Source: Elusimicrobiota bacterium (GTDB lineage: Bacteria > Elusimicrobiota > Elusimicrobia > UBA1565 > UBA9628). Taken from it: 64,000 bases of DNA. Shown piece by piece: positions 46,515-53,043 of this stretch. How positions within the stretch are numbered: position 1 is the stretch's first letter; each line of letters starts with the position of its first letter. The notes under the pieces were generated by a model. It saw only the letters and a list, made by a program, of their open reading frames with translations, searched no databases and was not told the origin of the DNA. The stretch lies in assembly GCA_016234805.1 (NCBI GenBank), contig JACRNU010000069.1:62001-126000 (forward strand), in the 5' to 3' direction. The position numbers and the translations under genes were made by a program.

Positions 46515-46874
46515 TTGAACCTCAACGAGTCCTTCGATGTCTCCCCAGGCAAGGTCGAAGCCCTGCTGTCGCGGATCAAGCGCCTCAACATCGACCCCTC
46601 CGCCATCGAGGAGGCCTTCATCCGCGGGGGAGGCAAGGGCGGCCAGAAGATCAACAAGACCGCCAACTGCGTCCAGCTGCGCTACGCCCCCCTCGACATC
46701 GTGGTGCGCTGCCAGCATGAGCGCCGGAGGACCGTCAACCGCTTCCTCGCCCTGCGGGAGCTCGTGGACCGCGTGGAGATGAAGGTCTCGCCCGGGACGT
46801 CCGAACGCCTCAAGGAGTTCGACCGCCTGCGGCGCAACAAGCTCCGTCGAAATCATCGGGGCACTCGGGGTTGA
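46515..46874 (+). CDS. Short GGQ release-factor-like protein
   Basis: A 119-residue protein matching only the catalytic domain of class I release factors. The peptidyl-tRNA hydrolysis motif is present (IRGGGKGGQKINKTANCVQL), followed by a basic helix (CQHERRRTVNRFLALRELVD) and a basic tail (RLRRNKLRRNHRG). Codon-recognition domains are missing, as in ArfB/YaeJ-type ribosome-rescue factors, whose basic tail enters the mRNA channel of stalled ribosomes. Its tail is much shorter than that of ArfB. The start is TTG at 46515, since no ATG lies in frame nearby. The last 19 bases overlap the tRNA-Pro gene on the other strand. Release-factor fold is secure; the rescue role is inference. Confidence 0.85.
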   Translation: MNLNESFDVSPGKVEALLSRIKRLNIDPSAIEEAFIRGGGKGGQKINKTANCVQLRYAPLDIVVRCQHERRRTVNRFLALRELVDRVEMKVSPGTSERLKEFDRLRRNKLRRNHRGTRG

Positions 46875-46928
46875 ACCGAGAACCTCGTGGTCCCAAACCA
46901 CGCGCTCTGCCAATTGAGCTATGCCCCG
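46856..46928 (-). tRNA. tRNA-Pro(UGG)
   Basis: A 73-base cloverleaf on the minus strand. Acceptor arms CGGGGCA and TGCCCCG pair fully; D-stem GCTC/GAGC; anticodon stem CGTGG/CCACG around TTTGGGA, giving anticodon TGG; T-stem CTCGG/CCGAG; discriminator A. The terminal CCA is not encoded. Its 3' end overlaps the stop of the GGQ protein gene by 19 bases. Confidence 0.96.
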
Positions 46929-47070
46929 TATCGCGGCCGGAGGCGTTCCTCCGGCCGCTTCTATCTTAGCAATTCCTTCCTCGCCTGGCCCCGAGTTATC
47001 CACAGACTCGTCGCAAAAACGAGTTTACCGCGAAAGCCTTGATTCCATGGCCGGATCGGCTACACTATCA

Positions 47071-47547
47071 ATGATGTCCGCAGCCATCCTCGCCTCCCTC
47101 TTCTTCCTCTCCGGCTGTTCCTCTCAAGAACGGGATCGCGCGGATTTCACTGACGCAGTGCGGCTCGTGCAAAGAGAATGGCCGGTCCTCGCACGCGGCC
47201 TAAGAAAGCAACAGCCCGTGATCACCATGCCGGAGCTCGAAACGATCAGCCGGCTTGCCAAGCATGGCCAAGTAAAGGAACTCCTCTACACGAACGGCTC
47301 CGGAGAGGTCCGCTGGTATTACCTACCCAGCTCTGTCAGCATGGTCACCGATCTTGGGCCGAAAAAAGAGATCTTATTGACGGCTGCGGTGGAATCGGCC
47401 GTGATGACCCGAGCCCCGGCCTACGAGCGGACCGATTCAGGTGCGATCGAGGTGGCGGTCCCGATCGTCATGAAAAGGAAGCTGCTGGGAATAGTCATCT
47501 TCAAATACGTCCCGACCCGCTTGATCGGATCCATCGCCCGACGTTGA
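47071..47547 (+). CDS. Small lipoprotein with possible Cache-like fold
   Basis: A 158-residue lipoprotein with signal MMSAAILASLFFLSGC (lipobox LSGC, Cys16). ATG 47047 upstream is also in frame and would add eight residues. The mature part has helices (AVRLVQREWPVLARGLRK) then strands ending in AIEVAVPIVMKRKLLGIVIF, a pattern seen in single Cache/PAS-like ligand domains. Base composition is noticeably less GC-rich than the neighbours, which may signal recent acquisition. No partner is visible. Lipoprotein status is sound; the fold is a guess. Confidence 0.6.
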   Translation: MMSAAILASLFFLSGCSSQERDRADFTDAVRLVQREWPVLARGLRKQQPVITMPELETISRLAKHGQVKELLYTNGSGEVRWYYLPSSVSMVTDLGPKKEILLTAAVESAVMTRAPAYERTDSGAIEVAVPIVMKRKLLGIVIFKYVPTRLIGSIARR

Positions 47548-47659
47548 CCCTGGTCCCTCCTAACTCTCTTCGACCAACCATTCCTCGATCGACCGCCGCC
47601 GGGTGTCCCTGAGATGTCACAGACTCTCCCAAGGTTTGGTATCCTTTTCCCCTGATTCC

Positions 47660-49873
47660 ATGAACCCGCAGCCCAAAGCCTCATCATCCGCGGCCCGCCT
47701 CTCGGATGTCTGGGGAGGACTGGCCGCCATGCTCGTGGCCCTGCCGCAGGCCCTGGCTTTCGGCGTGGCCATCTTCAGCCCCTTGGGGCCCGAACGCGCG
47801 GCTGAAGGCGCGGTCGCGGGCTTCATCGGAGCGTCAAGCCTCGGCATCCTCGCGGCCCTCTTCGGAGGCGCGCCCAGGCTCATCTCGACCCCCTGCGCTC
47901 CGGCCGCGGCGGTCATGGGAGCGCTCGCCGCGCGCCTCGTGGTGTCCCAGCCCCCGGGGCAGGTCGTGCTCCTGCTCACCGTGGCCGCCCTCATCTGCGG
48001 CGGCCTCCAGATGTCCTTTGGCGCCGTGGGCGGGGGCAGGCTCATTAAGTACATCCCCTACCCCGTGGTCACGGGCTACCTCAGCGGGGTCGCGATCCTC
48101 ATCTTCCTCGGCCAAGCCCCGAAGCTCTTGGTCCTGCCCAAAGGCATGGACCTCTGGCACGGCCTCCTCCATCCCTCGGTCTGGAGCGGCCCAGGGCTCA
48201 TCGTGGGCGCGGCCGCCATCGCGAGCATGGCCCTGGCCCCCCTGCTCACCGAGGCCGTGCCAGGCCCGGTCATCGGGCTCTCAGCCGGGATCGCGGCGTA
48301 CTGGACCGCGTCCGTGTTCTGGCCGGAGCTGAAGGTTCTGGAGCACAACGCCGTGGTGGTGGGCTCCCTGCCGGGCGCCGGAGGGGGATTGTGGGCATCC
48401 CTGGCGGAGCGTTGGACTTCGGTCAAAGCCCTGAGCACGGGCCAGCTCAAGGAAGTGCTCATGCCGGCTGCCACGCTCTCCATCCTGCTCTCCGTGGACA
48501 CGCTCAAGACCTGCGTGGTGGTCGACGCCCTGACCCGCTCGCGCCACGACTCGGACCGCACCCTCCTCGGCCAGGGCGTCGGCAACTTCACCTCGGCGCT
48601 CTTGGGCGGGGTGCCAGGGGCCGGCGCCATGGGCCCGACCCTCGTCAACGTCAACTCAGGCGGCCGCACGCGCCTGTCCGGGGTCCTCGCGGGGTCCTTC
48701 GCCCTGCTGGCCTTCCTCATCGCCCGGCCCCTCATGGCCTGGATCCCGGTCCCGGCCCTGGCCGGCATCCTCATCGTGGTGGCCTGGCGCATGTTCGACC
48801 GCAAGAGCCTGGCTCTCCTGCGCAAGCGCTCCACGGTCTTCGATTTCGCGGTGAGCGCCACGGTCATCGCAGTCGCCGTCACCGTGGACCTCATCGCGGC
48901 CGCGGGCGCGGGCCTGGCCTTGGCGGCCCTGCTGTTCATCCGGGACCTCATGCGGGGCTCGGTCATCCGGCGCAAGATCTATGGGGACCACATCTCCTCG
49001 CGCCAGAGGCGGCTGCCCGCGGAGCGGGAGAGCCTCAAGGAACTCTCCTCCCAGGTCGTGGTCTGCGAGCTGCAAGGCAGCCTCTTCTTCGGCACCACGG
49101 ACCAGCTCTTCACCGAGCTCGAGGCGGACCTCAAGACCCGGCGCTTCCTCATCCTGGACCTCAAGCATGTCCAGAGCGTGGACTTCACCGCGGTGCACAT
49201 GCTCAAGCAGGTCGAGGACCGCCTGCACGCCAAGCGCGGGCGCCTCATCCTCTGCGACCTGCCCCACTCCCTGCCCAGCGGCCGGGACCTCGAGGAATAC
49301 TTCAACGAAGTGGGCCTGGTCAAGGCCAAGCGCTTCGTGAGCATCTTCGGCGAGCTCGACGCGGCCCTTGAGTGGGCCGAGGACCGCCTCCTCGAGGAGG
49401 CGGGCAAGCTCGAACCCCACTCCCCCATCCCGCTCGAGCTCCACGAGATCGACATCATGCGCGGGATGGAAGCCGACGCGCTCGCCGCGTTCCACTCCAT
49501 CCTCCGGGAGGCCTCCTTCGAGACGGGCCAGCGCCTGTTCTCCCGCAACGACTCGGGCGACGAGATGTTCCTCATCCGCCGGGGCCAGGTGCGGATCATC
49601 CTGCCGCTCGACGGCGGCAAGGGGCACCACATCGCGACCCTGGGCAGGTCGGACTTCTTCGGGGAGGTCGCGTTCCTCGACCGCGGCCTGCGCAGCGCCG
49701 ATGCCGTGGCCATCTCCCCGACCATGGTCTACGCCATGTCGCGCGCCAAGTTCGACGAGTTCTCCCGCTCGAGGCCGGACCTCGGGGCCATGCTCTTCGC
49801 GCGCATCGCACGCGCTCTGGCCATGCGGCTGAGGATGGCGGACGAAGAGCTCAGAGCCCTACAAGAGGCCTAA
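47660..49873 (+). CDS. SulP transporter with STAS and cyclic-nucleotide-binding domains
   Basis: A 737-residue SLC26/SulP anion transporter. Residues about 15-430 are membrane helices (LSDVWGGLAAMLVALPQALA, GGGRLIKYIPYPVVTGYLSG, GGVPGAGAMGPTLVNVNSGG). Residues about 470-575 are a STAS domain (VVVCELQGSLFFGTTDQLFT, LKHVQSVDFTAVHMLKQ). Residues about 610-730 are a cyclic-nucleotide-binding domain (SGDEMFLIRRGQVRI, DFFGEVAFLDRGLRSADAVA). SulP proteins carry sulfate, bicarbonate or carboxylates; the substrate is not readable here. The tail domain suggests gating by cAMP, cGMP or another nucleotide. A TGGTATCCT box lies at 47637-47645. The stop is followed by a 20-base palindrome. Confidence 0.88.
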   Translation: MNPQPKASSSAARLSDVWGGLAAMLVALPQALAFGVAIFSPLGPERAAEGAVAGFIGASSLGILAALFGGAPRLISTPCAPAAAVMGALAARLVVSQPPGQVVLLLTVAALICGGLQMSFGAVGGGRLIKYIPYPVVTGYLSGVAILIFLGQAPKLLVLPKGMDLWHGLLHPSVWSGPGLIVGAAAIASMALAPLLTEAVPGPVIGLSAGIAAYWTASVFWPELKVLEHNAVVVGSLPGAGGGLWASLAERWTSVKALSTGQLKEVLMPAATLSILLSVDTLKTCVVVDALTRSRHDSDRTLLGQGVGNFTSALLGGVPGAGAMGPTLVNVNSGGRTRLSGVLAGSFALLAFLIARPLMAWIPVPALAGILIVVAWRMFDRKSLALLRKRSTVFDFAVSATVIAVAVTVDLIAAAGAGLALAALLFIRDLMRGSVIRRKIYGDHISSRQRRLPAERESLKELSSQVVVCELQGSLFFGTTDQLFTELEADLKTRRFLILDLKHVQSVDFTAVHMLKQVEDRLHAKRGRLILCDLPHSLPSGRDLEEYFNEVGLVKAKRFVSIFGELDAALEWAEDRLLEEAGKLEPHSPIPLELHEIDIMRGMEADALAAFHSILREASFETGQRLFSRNDSGDEMFLIRRGQVRIILPLDGGKGHHIATLGRSDFFGEVAFLDRGLRSADAVAISPTMVYAMSRAKFDEFSRSRPDLGAMLFARIARALAMRLRMADEELRALQEA

Positions 49874-49874
49874 T

Positions 49875-49894
49875 GGGTGTCAGGCCTGACACCC
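49875..49894. repeat. Perfect 20-base palindrome GGGTGTCAGGCCTGACACCC
   Basis: Lies exactly between two convergent genes (stops at 49873 and 49896). It shares its core with 2561-2578 and 5783-5813. It may fold as a hairpin, but no T-tract follows on the plus strand. Confidence 0.6.
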
Positions 49895-49895
49895 G

Positions 49896-50426
49896 TTATT
49901 CCAGCAGGGAGAGCAGGGGAAGATCTTCCCGAGTGCCCTCGATGCGGGCAAGGGCCTTGACCTGCATCCCGCCGGCAGCCTTCTCCCTCACCGCAGCCTC
50001 CCCCCGTGCCCATGCGACCTTCTTCATGGGATCGCCCTCGCAATAACAGGAAACGGGTTCCGAGGAGGAATCCACTGCGAATTCCCAAAGCACGGCCTTG
50101 CCCATGAAGCCCGAGCCGCTGGCCGCCACATCCTCGTAGGACTGAGGGTGCGCCAGGGCCCAGGACCGATAAGGCTCGATCATCCTGGCCTTGGCGCGGG
50201 CCTCGAAGTAGCCCTCCACCGAGACGTACCAACCCTGGCCGTTGAGGAAGTAGGCCAGGAGCGCGCCGAGCAGGCTGAGTTGGAGGAGGATGCTCCCGAA
50301 CATCGGCTTGCGTGGGAGGGCCTGCGGGGGCGCGGTCTTCTCGACGAAAGACATCCCGCTGTCCGTGACCTCGTAGACGCCGGGTGGGGACGACTGCGGG
50401 TCCTCGGCGTAGGGATTGAGGGTCAT
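49896..50426 (-). CDS. Single-pass membrane protein of unknown function
   Basis: A 176-residue protein. The N-terminus (about 45 residues) is Pro/Ser-rich and cytoplasmic, then one hydrophobic helix (GSILLQLSLLGALLAYFLNG). The rest is external and has a Cys pair in SSEPVSCYCEGDPMKKVAWA. I do not recognise the family. The Cys pair could bind metal or a disulfide. It is divergent from the secreted nucleotidyltransferase, 148 bases away, and convergent with the SulP gene. Confidence 0.6.
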   Translation of the reverse strand: MTLNPYAEDPQSSPPGVYEVTDSGMSFVEKTAPPQALPRKPMFGSILLQLSLLGALLAYFLNGQGWYVSVEGYFEARAKARMIEPYRSWALAHPQSYEDVAASGSGFMGKAVLWEFAVDSSSEPVSCYCEGDPMKKVAWARGEAAVREKAAGGMQVKALARIEGTREDLPLLSLLE

Positions 50427-50574
50427 TCGGGAGCATCATAACAAAAACCGGGCCCCAGGACTCGTCGGACCATGCGAGCCCGAAGGTCCCTCCTGGAGCC
50501 AGGCCCCCTGCCGTGAACGCGGTTCCCCAAAGCCCCAACCGATTCCGAGCCCCGGGCGCCATACTATAGCGCGC

Positions 50575-51720
50575 ATGAAGACCGCATCCATTGGCCGTAT
50601 GTTCCGGGCTCCAGCCAGGCTGTTGGCAGCCCTGCTGGCCGCCGGCCTCCTGCAGCAGGCCCAGGCCGCCGGCGCCAGGGTCCAGTCCAGGGTCAGCCTC
50701 CCGACACCGGCCGCGGGCAGCGTCGCGGCCCCGGCTTCCGTCCTGACGCTCTCGGACCCGGCCTCCCTCTCCCCCCTGTTCCTGCCAACAGCTCCCTTAC
50801 TGGTCTCAGCCCCTGGGATCATCGCCGCACCCGGCATCATCGCTGCCCCGGCCGGACTCCCCCTGCTCCCGGCCCTCATCCCGCGGACGCAGGCCCCGGA
50901 ACTCGGCTCCCGCTCCGCCCTCGTTTCGCGGGTCCAGGACAACGTGGACCGCCAGGTTTCAGCCATGGGAGAAGTCCTGAAAGGACATCACGGCGGCCTG
51001 CTGGATTCCGTGTCGCGGAACGCGCACGCCCTTCTCGACGACATCCAGGGCCGCATCGACGCCGGGGACATCGACCCGTCCCTCTCATCGGATAACCGTC
51101 CCGTGAAAGTCGGGATCTACCCCGTGACCGCGGACCCCTTCCACTGGGGGCACCTCCTCATCGGCCTGCAGGCGATCGGCACCCTGGGGCTCGACAAGGT
51201 GGTCTTCGTCCTGGCCGGAGACGACCCCCGCAAGCCCACCTTGACGAAGACGGACCTCCGCCACCCCATGGGCCAGGCCGTGCTGGCCGCCTTCGCCCCA
51301 TTCTTCGAGTACTCGCCTATCGCCATCGGCACCGATCTCGACGGGGAGACGAACATGTTCCGCCTCCTCGCCTTGAACCTCGGCCGGAAGGTGCACGCCT
51401 TCTACCTCGTGGGCGCGGACCACTACAAGCTCACGGACAAGAACGGCGACCCGGACACCCTGCCCAAGATCGAAGCCAACATGGTTCGGCCGGACCTCGG
51501 GTTCGACCCTCTGCGGCACGCCATCAGCGTGGCCTTCATCGAGCGCGACGAGCGCGGCCCTTCGGTGCCCACGGGGCTCGACGTCCGGTTCCTGCCCGCC
51601 TTGCCCTTCGACGCCTCCTCGACCAAGGCCCGGGCCGGCCACTTCGGCCTGATGCCCTACGACGCCTACCGCTGGGTCCTCGACCGGGGCCTCGGCCTCT
51701 ACGGCATCCCCAAGAACTAA
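50575..51720 (+). CDS. Secreted NadD-like nucleotidyltransferase
   Basis: A 381-residue protein. ATG 50575 gives a signal peptide (MKTASIGRMFRAPARLLAAL then LLAAGLLQQAQAA). Residues about 33-105 are Ala/Pro/Leu-rich (APGIIAAPGIIAAPAGL). Residues about 110-165 are helical (VQDNVDRQVSAMG, NAHALLDDIQGRID). Residues 177-381 match the NadD/cytidylyltransferase fold: GIYPVTADPFHWGH (HxGH, 190-193), GADHYKL (280-286) and SSTKAR (348-353), the conserved nucleotide-binding motifs. NadD joins nicotinate mononucleotide and ATP in the cytoplasm, so export is puzzling. It may work on a different substrate or outside the cell. No neighbour explains it. Fold secure; export strongly suggested; function unknown. 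Confidence 0.8.
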   Translation: MKTASIGRMFRAPARLLAALLAAGLLQQAQAAGARVQSRVSLPTPAAGSVAAPASVLTLSDPASLSPLFLPTAPLLVSAPGIIAAPGIIAAPAGLPLLPALIPRTQAPELGSRSALVSRVQDNVDRQVSAMGEVLKGHHGGLLDSVSRNAHALLDDIQGRIDAGDIDPSLSSDNRPVKVGIYPVTADPFHWGHLLIGLQAIGTLGLDKVVFVLAGDDPRKPTLTKTDLRHPMGQAVLAAFAPFFEYSPIAIGTDLDGETNMFRLLALNLGRKVHAFYLVGADHYKLTDKNGDPDTLPKIEANMVRPDLGFDPLRHAISVAFIERDERGPSVPTGLDVRFLPALPFDASSTKARAGHFGLMPYDAYRWVLDRGLGLYGIPKN

Positions 51721-51851
51721 GAGCCCATCCGAAAACCCGTTCCCTGGTCCCACCCGGCTCCTGGGTCTTGACAAAAACAGGTCCAGACATTATACTTCCG
51801 AGCTTTTCCGCACCCACCGCCGAGGAACGCCTGACGCAGGGAGGCCGTTCC

Positions 51852-52226
51852 ATGTCGAAGAAGGTCTCAGTGCTCGTCGTCGAGGACGACGAGTCCATGA
51901 TGGAGTACGTCTCCGTGGTGCTCGAGCGCCTGGGCTTCGAGGTCACCCAGGCCTCCACCGGCAGGGAGGTCATCGCCGCTCTCTCGGTGAAGAACTTCGA
52001 CATCGTCATGACCGACCACATCACCGTGGACTACAAGGGGACCTCGGTCCTGTCCGCGGTGAAGATGCTCCGGCCCGGAGCCGAGGTCATCATCATGTCC
52101 GGGATCCCGACGCTCGAGGAAGCGGCCACCTCGTACCTCAAGGGTGCCAAGGCCTACCTGGCCAAGCCCTTCGGTCTCGACCAGCTCAGAGGCGCGGTGA
52201 TGCGCTGCCTGGAGGGCTCCGCATGA
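51852..52226 (+). CDS. Stand-alone response-regulator receiver
   Basis: A 124-residue CheY-like protein. Acidic pocket VVEDDESMM; phospho-acceptor Asp in FDIVMTDHITVD; conserved Ser in VIIMSGIP; Lys in YLAKPFGLDQL. All functional residues are present. There is no output domain and no adjacent kinase, so it probably acts by protein contact. ATG 51852 follows GGGAGG by 8 bases. A TATACT hexamer lies about 60 bases upstream. A strong terminator follows at 52283. Confidence 0.9.
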   Translation: MSKKVSVLVVEDDESMMEYVSVVLERLGFEVTQASTGREVIAALSVKNFDIVMTDHITVDYKGTSVLSAVKMLRPGAEVIIMSGIPTLEEAATSYLKGAKAYLAKPFGLDQLRGAVMRCLEGSA

Positions 52227-52282
52227 GCCCCTCCACCCGCGACCCGCCCTGAAGCGGAACGGATCGGCGTCTCCAAAGGAAA

Positions 52283-52315
52283 GCCCCGGGCGCCACAGGC
52301 GCCCGGGGCCCTTTT
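52283..52315 (+). terminator. Rho-independent terminator after the receiver gene
   Basis: Perfect 12-base arms GCCCCGGGCGCC (52283-52294) and GGCGCCCGGGGC (52298-52309) around a 3-base ACA loop, followed by CCTTTT. It lies 57 bases after the receiver stop. Confidence 0.85.
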
Positions 52316-52392
52316 CCGGCCGGCTGAGCGCTACCTGCGGGCAAGGTGTACTTCCTTCCCGCACGAGCGCCTCCATGAATTGGAAGCGCTCG

Positions 52393-52415
52393 CCTGGCGC
52401 GCTTATCGCGCCAGG
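52393..52415. repeat. Hairpin spanning the stop codon of the secreted protein gene
   Basis: Perfect 9-base arms CCTGGCGCG (52393-52401) and CGCGCCAGG (52407-52415) with loop CTTAT; the gene's TAA stop lies in the loop. No T-tract. It could terminate or stabilise the minus-strand transcript. Confidence 0.5.
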
Positions 52416-52966
52416 TATTCGGTGTAGGTCAGGGTCCCGCCCACGGTGCCAGACCCGGACAGGTCGAGCCAGCCGTTGCGGTTCCACCCGGTCACGAAGA
52501 TGCTCCCGTCGATGCGCACGGAGCCGAGGAACTTGCCGTCCTTGTAGATGGAGACATAGGCATAGGGCCTGGCGAACGCGCTCACGTAGTCGCTGTTGAG
52601 GAAGACGGACACGTAGTCCGACACTTCCACGTACCCGTTGAGGGGCTTGCCGTTCTGGTCGTAGAGGGTCGTAGACCCCGCCACGCGCACGGACGCGAAG
52701 TTCGAGCCCTGGGGCACGAAGGCGTTGCCGCGCAGCCACACGTGGCCCGAGAGCCTCAGGGTCACGGTCTGGCCCTTCTGGGCCAGGGGCCGGGCTTCGG
52801 GCTTCTCGGTCTGCTGGGCGAACATCGAGAAGGACATGGCCGGCTTGAATTCGCCGGCCTGCTTGAGACCGTCGCGAGCGGAAGCCGATATCTCCTCGAG
52901 GGTGGGACCCGCGGAGACGGCGGAGGCGAACAACATCACGACGCAGGGAAGAAGGATTTTCTTCAT
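52403..52966 (-). CDS. Small secreted beta-rich protein, unknown
   Basis: A 187-residue secreted protein. ATG 52966 gives the signal peptide MKKILLPCVVMLFASAVSAG; a longer reading lacks one. After a short helical part (TLEEISASARDGLKQAGEF) the chain is beta-rich with regular short strands (VTLRLSGHVWLRGNAF, SDYVSVFLNSDYVSAFARPY, VRIDGSIFVTGWNRNGW). The strand-turn spacing suggests a small beta-helix or sandwich. I do not recognise the family. It stands alone between two plus-strand genes. Confidence 0.62.
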   Translation of the reverse strand: MKKILLPCVVMLFASAVSAGPTLEEISASARDGLKQAGEFKPAMSFSMFAQQTEKPEARPLAQKGQTVTLRLSGHVWLRGNAFVPQGSNFASVRVAGSTTLYDQNGKPLNGYVEVSDYVSVFLNSDYVSAFARPYAYVSIYKDGKFLGSVRIDGSIFVTGWNRNGWLDLSGSGTVGGTLTYTEYLAR

Positions 52967-52972
52967 GTCTCC

Positions 52973-52981
52973 ATGGTAGCA
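52973..52981 (-). promoter_or_regulatory. Extended -10-like box TGCTACCAT before the secreted protein
   Basis: TGCTACCAT on the minus strand, 6 bases before the ATG at 52966, identical in sequence and spacing to 43075-43083. Confidence 0.35.
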
Positions 52982-53018
52982 AATTGCCGCGGCTGTGGAG
53001 AGTCCACCCCGCATCGGG

Positions 53019-53024
53019 TATAAT
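53019..53024 (+). promoter_or_regulatory. TATAAT before the coiled-coil propeller gene
   Basis: A perfect TATAAT, 19 bases before the ATG at 53044, in a short AT-richer patch. No convincing -35. Confidence 0.4.
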
Positions 53025-53043
53025 CACTGAGGCCGCAAGCGAC

